A stretch of DNA of 63,748 nucleotides, from positions 1 through 63,748 of the forward strand of contig CACZYK010000024.1 of NCBI GenBank assembly GCA_902785295.1. The letters are read 5' to 3'. Below are positions 1 to 8,390 of this stretch, one piece after another. The notes under the pieces were generated by a model that saw only the letters and a program-made list of their open reading frames with translations, ran no database searches and had not been told where the DNA came from. Each line of letters starts with the position of its first letter. Within the stretch, counting starts at the first letter, position 1. Origin of the DNA: an uncultured Clostridium sp. Lineage in GTDB: Bacteria; Bacillota; Clostridia; Clostridiales; Clostridiaceae. The translations under genes and the position numbers were made by a program.

Positions 1-63
1 AACATATTTAGTTAGTGTAGGTCTAGTTACTCTCAATAACGCTAACACTTCTTTTGATTTCAT
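1..63 (-). CDS. IS607-family resolvase (OrfA), N-terminal fragment cut by window edge
   Basis: The reverse strand opens with ATG at 61-63 and stays open to the window edge, giving 21 residues starting MKSKEVLALLRVTRPTL. This resembles the MerR-like helix-turn-helix at the N-terminus of IS607-type serine recombinases, which bind element ends before the catalytic serine domain acts. A strong Shine-Dalgarno (TAGGAGGTGA, 71-80) sits 7 nt upstream. The catalytic domain and any partner tnpB lie outside the window, so intactness cannot be judged. Family call is from motif recognition only. Confidence 0.6.
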   Translation of the reverse strand, partial: MKSKEVLALLRVTRPTLTKYV

Positions 64-184
64 AAAAAAATCACCTCCTACGACTAGATTAACTTAAGTA
101 AGGTGACTTGTAAATAGTTTTTATTAAATTTATTTAATATATTTTATTTCTTTTAATTTATTTGCTTATTATATATTTTTTATA

Positions 185-1876
185 TTAATCTTTCACAATT
201 TTGCATCTTTTCTTGTAAAAAGCTATACCATATTTAATAATATTTTCATAACCTTTTTCTTTTAATTCTGTATCATATTTTTTATCATTTATCTGCTTTA
301 AAGCCTCATTGCATTTCTTATCTAAATTTTTCACATTATCTGCTACCTTAAGTTCTAAAATAAATGCTGTATCTTCTTCTGGATTTGTTATAAATATATC
401 TCCTCTGCCATCTCCACTTTCTCTATTAGACTTTACTATATAATCTTTCATGTTTATTAATATCCCAGCCGTAAATCCATGATAAAAATTTTCATAGGAA
501 TCATAAAAACTTATTGTATTTATTAAAATATTTCTTATCTCTTTTTCTAATAATTCTACATTTCCTGTAACTAATGCAGAAAACAAGTTTGTTAAATCTT
601 TCTTAGATACACTATCTCTAAACCAACCAATAATCTTATTTTTAAAAATATATTTTACTTCCTTATTAGGTATCTTTAGAGACATTATCTCATTATTATA
701 GGATATCACCTTCAAATATCCTGTTAATAAGAGCATATTCCATAGGCTATCCCTTGTATCATACACATCGCCATATGTTACATCTAAATGTATCTCTTTT
801 GTTATGCTATCACCTTTCATTAAACTTTCTATCTCTGCTTTAGTTGTTTTATCAGCTCTTTCTATTAATGTTCTTACTATGCTATTTGAGCTTGTATTTG
901 CCCAATAGGATAATGGTATTTTATTAGGGTTTGACATTAGGTCATTTACATACTTCAATACACTCCAAGGATTATATACTTCAATGCCACCAAAATCATA
1001 ACCATCATACCATTCTTTTATCTCTACATACTTTTCATTAATATCATAATCTTTACATATTTTTAAAACATCACTTTCTGTAAATCCAAAGTATTCTCTA
1101 TAATTAGCATCTAATATAGAAAATACATTTAAATTATTTAAACCTGTAAATATACTTTCCTTTGAAATTCTTAAACACCCTGTTACTACTGCAAATTTTA
1201 ATGATGTATTTGTTTTTAATGCTGACTCAAATAAAGAGTGAATAAATTTAACCATCTCGTTATAAAATCCTTCAAAAAAAGCATTTTCAAGTGGAACATC
1301 ATATTCATCTATTAATATAATTACTTTCTTATTATGATATTTTTCTAAACACCTACTTAAAAATTCAATAGATTTAGCATATTGAATCTTAGTTGCTTTT
1401 CTATTCATAATGCTTAAGTATTCTTCTTTTTCACCTTCTGATAAGTGATTGCTATTTAAAATATAACGTTGTCTTGTATATTCTTTAATTATTTCATCTA
1501 TTAGTGAATCATGTGCCATATCAAAAGTTGGCTGTTTACCTGACTTTAATGATAAATTAATTACAGGATACTTTCCCATATTTGAAGTATATTTTTCACC
1601 CTTATCAGTTATTTTTAAGTTGTTAAAAAGATAAGAATTATCTTCTTTAGAACCATCATACTCATTATGCCTATCTTCAAAAAAGTATTGCAACATACTC
1701 ATATTTAAAGTTTTTCCAAACCTTCTTGGTCTAATAAATAAATTTACTTCACCTTTCTTATCTAATAGTTCTTTTATTAATAATGTTTTATCAACATAAT
1801 AATAATCTTCATCAATTAATTTTTTAAAATCATCTACTCCTATTAATAAAGGTCTTTTCACTTTTAGCACCTCCAT
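185..1876 (-). CDS. AAA-ATPase-like protein with C-terminal PD-(D/E)XK nuclease domain (DUF1703 family)
   Basis: The 563-residue product matches the architecture of AAA-ATPase_like plus PDDEXK_9 proteins. A P-loop-like motif (RPRRFGKTLN, about residues 49-58) is followed by a Walker B-type segment (ILIDEYD, about 186-192). Near the C-terminus GDIFI followed by AFILELKV (about 492-512) has the D...ExK spacing of a PD-(D/E)XK nuclease fold. Such proteins are common in Clostridia and Bacteroidetes accessory regions. A role in DNA mobility or defence is often suspected but unproven. It stands alone, divergent from a tiny forward reading frame at 1975. No truncation is seen. Confidence 0.85.
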   Translation of the reverse strand: MEVLKVKRPLLIGVDDFKKLIDEDYYYVDKTLLIKELLDKKGEVNLFIRPRRFGKTLNMSMLQYFFEDRHNEYDGSKEDNSYLFNNLKITDKGEKYTSNMGKYPVINLSLKSGKQPTFDMAHDSLIDEIIKEYTRQRYILNSNHLSEGEKEEYLSIMNRKATKIQYAKSIEFLSRCLEKYHNKKVIILIDEYDVPLENAFFEGFYNEMVKFIHSLFESALKTNTSLKFAVVTGCLRISKESIFTGLNNLNVFSILDANYREYFGFTESDVLKICKDYDINEKYVEIKEWYDGYDFGGIEVYNPWSVLKYVNDLMSNPNKIPLSYWANTSSNSIVRTLIERADKTTKAEIESLMKGDSITKEIHLDVTYGDVYDTRDSLWNMLLLTGYLKVISYNNEIMSLKIPNKEVKYIFKNKIIGWFRDSVSKKDLTNLFSALVTGNVELLEKEIRNILINTISFYDSYENFYHGFTAGILINMKDYIVKSNRESGDGRGDIFITNPEEDTAFILELKVADNVKNLDKKCNEALKQINDKKYDTELKEKGYENIIKYGIAFYKKRCKIVKD

Positions 1877-1974
1877 CTATTATAGATAATATAACTTATT
1901 TAATAAAAAACTCTAACAATATTTAAGCATCTCAATTAAAATATAATTAACAACAAAACAAGGAGATGATAAAA

Positions 1975-2037
1975 ATGTTAGAATTCACTTATTATGATAC
2001 TGAAAAAATTGATGATTTAAAAGAACTTTTTATTTAG
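1975..2037 (+). CDS. Small ORF with strong ribosome binding site (20 aa), unknown
   Basis: ATG at 1975 is preceded by AAGGAGATGAT with good spacing and reads 20 codons, MLEFTYYDTEKIDDLKELFI, to TAG at 2037. Upstream is a TATAAT-containing stretch, TTAAAATATAATTA, also found before the small ORF at 3346. It could be a genuine micropeptide or the N-terminal remnant of a lost gene. No homologue is recognised. Confidence 0.4.
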   Translation: MLEFTYYDTEKIDDLKELFI

Positions 2038-2085
2038 AATCATCTTAAAATATTATCTCAAAATATGTTATCTATAATTAACATA

Positions 2086-2835
2086 TTAAAACTTACCCAA
2101 GGGTTTTAAATTTTTTATACGTTCTTCTAACTCAAGTTTTTTTATTGATTCTTGAACACTATATCTTTTTATTCTTTCATCAACACCTAAATTATTTATT
2201 GAAAATTCCATTGTTAATCCATAATGTAAATTTTTAAAATACATAATAGAACTATCATTTAACATTCCTTTTATTCCAGAAGTTAAATGCAATATACTAC
2301 CAATCAATAGAAATGGATTAGATGTTGATAAAGAAATGGCTAACTCTAAAGCACCTACCCCTAATGTATTAGCAAAATCTTCAAATGTCTCTACAGAAAA
2401 TTCTTCTGAAAAAGCCCTCTTAAATTTATCAATTCCTTGATATATAGATACAGTCCCTGCTAAAATATCAAAACCATTAACAAAGTTCCAACTTCCTTTT
2501 AACTTATCACAACACTTAAGTAATCCTAAATCCTCAAGCATTTTACCTGGTAATATTGGTAATCCCTGTTTAGTAAATAAATCTGAAAATAAATGACTTA
2601 AAAATGGTGCTACTTCATTTAAATTGTTTATAGGAAAATCATAAATTAAATGATGTCCATATAACCTATGAGCAATGACCCCTTTTCCTTTAGCAGCTGA
2701 ATCCATCAAAGCACCATATGTACTTTTTCCAACATTATTTTTATCCATAAAGTTATATATAGCATTTCCATTTTTATAAGCATATTCCCTTATATACATT
2801 AATGATGTACTTTCAAAAATATCATAATTATCCAT
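2086..2835 (-). CDS. Hypothetical protein (249 aa), second gene of an overlapping pair
   Basis: Not recognised. The 249-residue product has a central segment with YGHH (about 60-63) and SDLFTKQGLPILPG (about 84-97), and a later hydrophobic stretch (about 155-190) that could be a membrane-active helix pair. Its ATG lies inside the last codons of the upstream 143-residue gene (8 nt overlap), so the two are probably translationally coupled. The pair is expressed from the reverse-strand promoter at about 3460-3490, which carries the palindrome also found at the WYL-region promoter. There is no signal peptide. A toxin-immunity or defence role would be guesswork. Confidence 0.65.
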   Translation of the reverse strand: MDNYDIFESTSLMYIREYAYKNGNAIYNFMDKNNVGKSTYGALMDSAAKGKGVIAHRLYGHHLIYDFPINNLNEVAPFLSHLFSDLFTKQGLPILPGKMLEDLGLLKCCDKLKGSWNFVNGFDILAGTVSIYQGIDKFKRAFSEEFSVETFEDFANTLGVGALELAISLSTSNPFLLIGSILHLTSGIKGMLNDSSIMYFKNLHYGLTMEFSINNLGVDERIKRYSVQESIKKLELEERIKNLKPLGKF

Positions 2836-3259
2836 TTATTAAACCCTCAACAAATTTACAACAATATATACATACTTGTTCTTTATATGTTTTCACCAAT
2901 AATTCGTAAAGATATCTATCATTATTAGTATTAGTTATGGAGGCTATCATTGTAAATAAAAGATTCTTTTTTAAGTTAATAATTATATTTTCATAGCATT
3001 TCTCCCATATCCTATCTAAATCATCAAACAGATTTTTATTTTCAATATTGTAAAAATTAAATAAACTTGAAACTTTAAAGTCGTACATATCTTTTTTCTC
3101 TCTTACTAATTTTTCCATAGTGCTTTTAAACATAAGAATTATAGGGTAATTATCTTTTTCTTTACTAATGGCTTCTAATTCTATTTTAAATCTACGATAT
3201 TCATTCTTGGTTAAAGTATTATTTGCTTTATTTACATCTAAAAAATTATTTTTATACAT
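2828..3259 (-). CDS. Hypothetical protein (143 aa), first gene of an overlapping pair
   Basis: Not recognised. A soluble, lysine- and asparagine-rich 143-residue protein, mostly predicted helical by eye, with two cysteines near the end (CIYCCKF). A Shine-Dalgarno AAAGGAGG lies just upstream of ATG 3259. Its stop overlaps the start of the 249-residue gene downstream, which argues for a two-gene operon whose products act together. Base composition resembles the neighbouring accessory genes. Confidence 0.65.
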   Translation of the reverse strand: MYKNNFLDVNKANNTLTKNEYRRFKIELEAISKEKDNYPIILMFKSTMEKLVREKKDMYDFKVSSLFNFYNIENKNLFDDLDRIWEKCYENIIINLKKNLLFTMIASITNTNNDRYLYELLVKTYKEQVCIYCCKFVEGLING

Positions 3260-3345
3260 ATAAAATTCCTCCTTTTTAACATATTTAAGAAGTAAAATAT
3301 TTTTTAAATTTTGTACTTAAAATATAATTATGGAGGTGATACTTA

Positions 3346-3420
3346 ATGTTTGAAATAAAAAATGAATATTCACCATTTAACCTAAAAGATAGTGACAAAA
3401 AGTATTTTCTAAAACAATAA
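3346..3420 (+). CDS. Small ORF with strong ribosome binding site (24 aa), unknown
   Basis: ATG 3346 follows GGAGGTGAT at 6 nt spacing and runs 24 codons to TAA at 3420. It is divergent from the 143-residue gene and preceded by the same TTAAAATATAATTA box as the small ORF at 1975. The peptide (starting MFEIKNEYSPFNLKDSDKKY) is polar with no membrane segment. It may be a truncated gene start or a real small protein. Confidence 0.35.
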   Translation: MFEIKNEYSPFNLKDSDKKYFLKQ

Positions 3421-3459
3421 GCATCACACCATAAATAAATACCACATATTTATTGTAAT

Positions 3460-3489
3460 ATTATAGCCTAGACAAAACTTGTCATCACA
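3460..3489 (-). promoter_or_regulatory. Promoter with palindromic operator in the spacer (unknown two-gene operon)
   Basis: On the reverse strand TATAAT (3465-3460) is preceded by the palindrome GACAA-N3-TTGTC (3471-3483), which fills the region between -10 and a weak TTGTGA -35. The same palindrome occupies the equivalent place at 5181-5193. It probably controls the 3259-2086 operon. Confidence 0.6.
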
Positions 3490-3494
3490 AGAAA

Positions 3495-3531
3495 AAAATA
3501 AAGCCTATTTAAATTTTATAGACTTTATTTT
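3495..3531 (-). terminator. Hairpin terminator after the WYL gene
   Basis: Arms AAAATAAAGCCTAT (3495-3508 region) and ATAGACTTTATTTT (3518-3531) pair with one mismatch, just beyond the WYL stop. A-T pairs outside the core give U-runs in both directions. Confidence 0.55.
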
Positions 3532-3539
3532 TCTCTTTG

Positions 3540-4473
3540 TTATTCATTATATAGCTTATACATTTTTTCAATTTTTTCTTTCATTGTTTTTCTTAAACTT
3601 TCTGGTCTAATAACTTCTAAAAATTCCATTTGACTAAGAAGCCACATTATAGCACCTTTACTATAAACTTCTCCTTCAATAATTGCCTTATCTCCATCCC
3701 AACCAATAATTTCTGCTGTTGGAATTCTATCAAGGACAGCTTCTAAAGAATCCCCCCAAAACTTAAATTGTATATGAGTAAGCTCTCCTTTGTACATAAA
3801 GTGTATTTTCTTTCTAAATTCTCCTTCCTTAAATTTATCCTTATAATCAATTTTAAACTCTTCATTAGTAACTTTATATTCCTTAAACCTATCTACTCTA
3901 AATGAATAAATATAATCATCTCCATTATCAGCATTTTGAGCCATTAAATAAAAATAATACTCATTAAAAACTATTTTTTCTTTTTGATACACTTTTGTTT
4001 ATCTCCCAAAGAAAATTACTAAGAGTTTTACCACATTTATTATTCTTATTATGCTTTAACTCCTCATAGTTAAATTCCTCATTTATTAAAGCATCTTTCA
4101 TTAATTTATCATTATTAAACTTAGCTGTAAGAGTGTTAATTATTCGTTCCATTTCACTTTTTGAAAAAGCTCTTGATTCTAATATTATCTTGCATATTGC
4201 AAGTATATCTCCATCACTAAGATTGCTTTCAGAATTTCTATTTACAAGCTCATAAACACTTCTTTGTGGATTATATTTTATCTTTCTTATAGGTTCATTC
4301 TTATTTTTATCATGCTCTTCAAAAAAGTCATTTAATTCCTTAATATACCTTTGGACAGTCCTTAAATCTACTCCATATTCATAGGATATTTTCTTCTTAG
4401 ACATTACTTCTCCATTATTAAACCTTTGATATAACTCTATTATCCTATAAATTTTATTTTTCTCTAACTGCAC
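3540..4473 (-). pseudogene. WYL-domain transcriptional regulator, broken by frameshift and small deletion
   Basis: Two consecutive frames together make one WYL regulator. The upstream part (GTG 4473, SD AAGGAGG; to 3964) carries a DeoR-type helix-turn-helix (YEYGVDLRTVQRYIKEL). The downstream frame (3992 to 3540) continues with the WYL core (FNEYYFYLMAQ) and WCX-like C-terminus. They overlap near 3964-3992, where the reading frame shifts and roughly 20 residues normally linking the two halves appear missing. WYL proteins sense nucleic acids or nucleotides and often control defence loci. The gene lies downstream of a zinc-ribbon gene (22 nt gap). If the lesion is real the protein is inactive; a sequencing error would explain a frameshift but less easily the missing linker. 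Confidence 0.75.
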
Positions 4474-4495
4474 CTTTTCTCCCTCCTTTCAATCT

Positions 4496-4690
4496 TTAAC
4501 CTTTAATTATTCTATCTAGAGTTTCTAAAATATCTTTCTGTCTTTCCTTATTTGTTATATGCTCTATTCTTGATAAAACCTTACTCTTAAAATCCTCTTC
4601 ATCTGGTATAGTCACAATAGGAATAAACCTTTTCATTTTTCTACCACAAAAAGGGCATCTACTTATATTATCATCTTTAAAAATACTCAC
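4496..4690 (-). CDS. Small zinc-ribbon-like protein (64 aa)
   Basis: The likely start is GTG 4690, six nt after AAGAAGGTG; the frame is also open upstream to 4699. The N-terminal half has a single CPFCGRKMKRF motif, like half of a zinc ribbon, so metal binding would need dimerisation or a partner. The C-terminal half is helical and charged. It sits immediately upstream of the WYL regulator with a 22 nt gap and is probably cotranscribed. Function unknown. Confidence 0.6.
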   Translation of the reverse strand: MSIFKDDNISRCPFCGRKMKRFIPIVTIPDEEDFKSKVLSRIEHITNKERQKDILETLDRIIKG

Positions 4691-4776
4691 TACAAGCACC
4701 TTCTTTATTATTCTTAGAAAGCCCTAAGTACCACTAAATTTAATGATAATCAGAGCTTAATTTTCTTATAAGTATA

Positions 4777-5131
4777 TTATTTAGTTTCTTTTGAAGTCTC
4801 TTCTTCTTTGCTTCCATCTGATAAATTTTTTCTTTCCTTAACTTTTGTATATATAAAGTATCCTGCTCCTCCTACTAATCCTAAAACTAAAGCTATCTTT
4901 ACTAAAAACCATAAGACTGAAACAACCCCTGATATTAATCCAAAAACTAAATTCACTATAAATGCTCCTACAAAAAAAGTAACTAAACCACTCAGCAATT
5001 ACAGCCTTAAAACCACCCCAATATGCAATTTCAAATAGCTTATTTAACAAAATAAATAAGCCTGTACCTATTATAGCTGATAATACTGCTGCTAAAAAAC
5101 TTACAATTCCTCCAGCATCAAAAACATTCAT
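4777..5131 (-). pseudogene. Small membrane protein, frameshifted in a 7-nt homopolymer
   Basis: ATG 5131 follows AAGGAGATAAATATT. The first frame encodes a membrane segment (about residues 7-32) and GGFKAVIAEWFSYFF, then is thrown out of frame at a run of seven A (4972-4978, forward strand). Removing one base joins it smoothly to the second frame, VGAFIVNLVFGLISG, which has two more hydrophobic segments and a charged tail ending at 4777. The merged protein would be about 117 residues with three membrane segments. It is the first gene behind the palindrome-bearing promoter at 5171-5193. Function unknown. The lesion could be a sequencing error or slipped-strand phase variation. Confidence 0.65.
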
Positions 5132-5170
5132 AATATTTATCTCCTTATCTTTTATACTTTTATTATTGCA

Positions 5171-5193
5171 TTTATACATAGACAACCTTTGTC
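5171..5193 (-). promoter_or_regulatory. Promoter with palindromic operator (WYL-region operon)
   Basis: The reverse strand reads the palindrome GACAA-N3-TTGTC (5193-5181), TATG, then TATAAA (5176-5171) as -10. Compare the promoter at 3460-3489: same palindrome, nearly the same spacing to -10. It is likely the binding site of the local WYL regulator. Confidence 0.6.
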
Positions 5194-5212
5194 ATTTAAA
5201 AACAATAAAAAA

Positions 5213-5242
5213 GAACCTTAGTAAAATAATTTACTAAAGTTC
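5213..5242. terminator. Bidirectional hairpin terminator
   Basis: GAACCTTAGTAAA (5213-5225) pairs with TTTACTAAAGTTC (5230-5242), one mismatch, and is flanked by A-run and T-run, so it can end the GIY-YIG transcript on the reverse strand. Confidence 0.7.
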
Positions 5243-5259
5243 TTTTTACGGCTTTTAAA

Positions 5260-6237
5260 TTAACATTTATGTGTAAAAATATACTCTGAAATATCTATAT
5301 CAAAAGCCAATTCTGTAGGACAATAATATTCCCAATTACCTTCATGCATATAATTTAATAATTTATAATCTTCCTTATTTAACAAATAATATTGATTTGG
5401 AAATTGTCTTTTTATTGAATCTGAAATTTGAGAATACTTTGTTTCCTCATAATAAAATAATAAATTTTCTTTTCTATACTCAAAAAGCATTGCAAAGCCT
5501 AATCTACGTATTGACTTTATTCCTCCAAATAAATCTAATATAGTATTAATAGGTATTTCTTGTTTAATATTATTTTTTATATTAATTACTGAGATTAAAT
5601 ATCCTGATTTTATTAGATTTATATATTTTTTCTCTAATTCATTTCTTGCACAACTTATAACATTTTTAATATAATTCTTATCTAAAGTAAAAATATTAAC
5701 ATTTAAATCTCTAAATAATTTTAGGTAACTTTCTTTCTCAATATCATTTAAGTATATTTCTCTATTGAATTGAAAAACTATATAATTAAGATTTTTATTA
5801 TATCTATCATATTCATCATAATAAATGTCTACTATATCTTTCGATGATTCTTTCAATAATTTATGAAATGTTTCATTAATAAATTCTAATTTTTCCTCTT
5901 TAGATAAAGGTGCTTTTTCACTTTTAATTTTATTCATTTTTGTTTTTTTCTTTTTTAAGTTTACATTTTTCCAATCTTCTTTTATATTAAATTTTATATC
6001 AGAAACATCATAATTATTCTTTTCTGCAATATTTTCTTTAGGATTATCTCTATTTATCAAGTATTCTTCATATACTTTTGCTATATATTTATTTTTAACT
6101 TCTATAAACTGATATTTAAGATTATTATCTAACCATTTATCATTAATTTTATGTTGAGCGTACCTTTTTTCTAAATTGTTAGTTATTCCAATATATATTA
6201 TTTCATCATTATTAATATATCTATATACATAATACAT
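5260..6237 (-). CDS. GIY-YIG nuclease-domain protein (325 aa)
   Basis: The N-terminus has the GIY-YIG signature: YVY (3-5), YIG (15-17), the catalytic arginine region EKRYAQH (23-29) and the metal-binding glutamate in EEYLINRDNPKEN (57-69). The family cleaves DNA in restriction enzymes, homing endonucleases and repair proteins. The remaining 240 residues are lysine/asparagine-rich and match nothing I recognise; they may give target specificity. The gene stands beside PIN and AIPR genes in the same orientation, which suggests a defence island. Its SD (AAGGGAT) is weak. Confidence 0.75.
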   Translation of the reverse strand: MYYVYRYINNDEIIYIGITNNLEKRYAQHKINDKWLDNNLKYQFIEVKNKYIAKVYEEYLINRDNPKENIAEKNNYDVSDIKFNIKEDWKNVNLKKKKTKMNKIKSEKAPLSKEEKLEFINETFHKLLKESSKDIVDIYYDEYDRYNKNLNYIVFQFNREIYLNDIEKESYLKLFRDLNVNIFTLDKNYIKNVISCARNELEKKYINLIKSGYLISVINIKNNIKQEIPINTILDLFGGIKSIRRLGFAMLFEYRKENLLFYYEETKYSQISDSIKRQFPNQYYLLNKEDYKLLNYMHEGNWEYYCPTELAFDIDISEYIFTHKC

Positions 6238-6493
6238 ATCTCTTAGGATCCCTTCTTACAAATATATAATTATAACTTTAACTTAGTATATCCTTAATAA
6301 GATAATATTATTAAATTCCTCTAAGATTTTTTCGACTTTTAATATTTCATATTTTCTGATTTATATTGTTTCTTATATATTAATAAAACTTCTAATCCTA
6401 TGATTCAACTTATCAATTATATAATTTTAATAAAAACTGCCTTTATTTGTGATATGGTTCTTCGTATTGCTTTTAAGTATGTTTTTTTATTTT

Positions 6494-8011
6494 TCAACTT
6501 AATATCTTAATCACATTTTGAAATTTATTAATTTTAATTTCTAAGTCTATAAATATGCTTTTTTTTATCTCTGATAACTTAATTAACAAATTATCAATAT
6601 TTACTGATATTTGTTCCTTTGCTCCATCATCAAAATTCCCATCATCATTAAACTTAACAAATCCATAATATATATTAATTTCACTTTCCTGAATAACTTT
6701 ATCATTCTTATATAAGTGCAAATATATAGTATCCTCACCATGATTCCTTGGATTAAGAAAACCCGAAGTTATTAATTTATATTTATTTTTAAATCCATCA
6801 CTAAATGTAAGCAAAGTATCATTAATAGAGAAATAATCATTAGATTCAAATTCTTCTATAAAGTCTGCATAGTCTTCCTTACCAATTTTCAATTCAATTA
6901 GATTCTTAATACTATCTTTTATTTCATTTTTATCTTCACAATCATCTATAAAAACTTTAAGTAATGGATTACCATTTATAATTTGATTCAATTCCTCCAA
7001 ATCTTTGTTTTTAATTAATTCTTGAAATTCACAATATTTATCACGATACTCTTCACACTTATTTCTTATTTCTTCCTCTCCTTCTTCTATTAACTTTATA
7101 AAATTGACTACATCATCTAATTCTGATATAACTTCCTCATAGTTTGTAGATAATGAGGATAATCCAACCAATTCTCTTTCGTGTTCTTCTTGTAAACTAT
7201 AACTTTCTTGAATTGCTAACATTCTTTCATATTCTGCCTTTAGTTCTACTTCCTCAGTTAAACCTACAGATTCTATTTCATCTCTAAAATCTTGTAACAA
7301 TGTATTTGTAAATAACGTACTATACTTAATTTTATCACTCATCCCTTTTTGTTGTATACTAGATAGGATATCTTCATGTAGAACATTCTTATTTTGGCTT
7401 TTATCAGCTGAAAAATCTGCTGGATTTCTTGAAATGAAATATATATAATCTTCATTACTTATATCAATTAAACTTTTTATGTTAATTAAAGATTCAATAA
7501 TGATTGCATCTGCTATTGAATCTTTATTGTTATCTTTCCCTCCATAATGAAATGGTCTTTTTTTATATACACTTCTTTGCATTGCCTTAAATACTATATC
7601 CTGATTTTCTTCTACTATAAAACAATTATGATTTGTATATAATTTATTTAAAAGCTCTCTGTATTTTGTCTTATACTCTTTACTATTCTTATCAAATTCG
7701 TCTACTAAATTATTTATACTAAACTTAGCCGGATTTAGTATTTTATTGAATTTTTCAAGTTCTTCATTATGATTTATCCAATATAAATCATTAGCTCTTT
7801 TTTTTATTTCATTAATAGAGCGTCCAATTTTATCTATCTCATTATCTATATGTCTAAATACCTCTGTTATAACAATCTTTGGAACTATTAATCTTATTTC
7901 TCCATAATCTAACAACTTTTTTAATTGATAATATGAATCAGCCTTATGACTTTCATTTCTTGAAACTACCATATCTATATATATATTTGTGTCTAACATT
8001 AAATATTTCAT
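6494..8011 (-). CDS. PIN-domain protein (DUF4935-like ribonuclease domain, 505 aa)
   Basis: Residues 1-200 form a PIN nuclease domain: D7 in LDTNIYID, E50 in ITEVFRH, D164/D168 in KDSIADAII, and the closing YIYFISRNPADFS strand (about 189-201). All expected acidic metal ligands are present, so single-strand RNA cleavage is plausible. Residues about 240-330 are glutamate-rich and probably coiled coil, followed by an unrecognised C-terminal domain. SD AAGGAGG precedes ATG 8011. There is no antitoxin-sized gene beside it, so it is unlikely to be a classical VapC. Its neighbours AIPR and GIY-YIG suggest an antiphage role (inference). Confidence 0.75.
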   Translation of the reverse strand: MKYLMLDTNIYIDMVVSRNESHKADSYYQLKKLLDYGEIRLIVPKIVITEVFRHIDNEIDKIGRSINEIKKRANDLYWINHNEELEKFNKILNPAKFSINNLVDEFDKNSKEYKTKYRELLNKLYTNHNCFIVEENQDIVFKAMQRSVYKKRPFHYGGKDNNKDSIADAIIIESLINIKSLIDISNEDYIYFISRNPADFSADKSQNKNVLHEDILSSIQQKGMSDKIKYSTLFTNTLLQDFRDEIESVGLTEEVELKAEYERMLAIQESYSLQEEHERELVGLSSLSTNYEEVISELDDVVNFIKLIEEGEEEIRNKCEEYRDKYCEFQELIKNKDLEELNQIINGNPLLKVFIDDCEDKNEIKDSIKNLIELKIGKEDYADFIEEFESNDYFSINDTLLTFSDGFKNKYKLITSGFLNPRNHGEDTIYLHLYKNDKVIQESEINIYYGFVKFNDDGNFDDGAKEQISVNIDNLLIKLSEIKKSIFIDLEIKINKFQNVIKILS

Positions 8012-8390
8012 TTCTTTTTCCTCCTTCTTCTTTTCATTAATTTATAAATATTATGTATAAAAAATACACCTATTAAAAAATAAGTGCACTTTAATGAAAT
8101 TTATTCAACAAAAATATATATATATAATTAACATATATGTGATGTTGATATCTCTTCATAAATAAATTCCATTTATATAGACATATACTATTATTTAAAG
8201 CAACATTTTTGGCAAAAACTGCTTTTTATTTACATTAGAATAACTCATATATAACTCTAATAAATCCGTCTCCTGAATAACTTAGTAAGCACACTAAATC
8301 ATTACTTGAAATAATAACTAATTATAATTAAAAAAATTTTCTTAATTATAATATATACTTATTTTTAAATTTATTATATAGTAATAGTAT
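8012..8390. other. Intergenic region between PIN and AIPR genes
   Basis: An AT-rich 379-nt gap without a credible reading frame. It holds the AIPR terminator hairpin (8321-8352), a 10-bp palindrome AAGTGCACTT near 8083 and short AT-dinucleotide runs; a promoter for the PIN gene is expected here but no clear -35/-10 pair was found. Confidence 0.5.
8321..8352 (-). terminator. Hairpin terminator after AIPR gene
   Basis: ATTATAATTAA (8321-8331) and TTAATTATAAT (8342-8352) form a perfect 11-bp A/T stem downstream of the AIPR stop. It is very AU-rich, so termination strength is uncertain. Confidence 0.45.

Noticed and set aside
6494-8011. PIN protein as a VapC toxin
   Set aside because: It is 505 residues, far larger than VapC, and no antitoxin-sized gene adjoins it.
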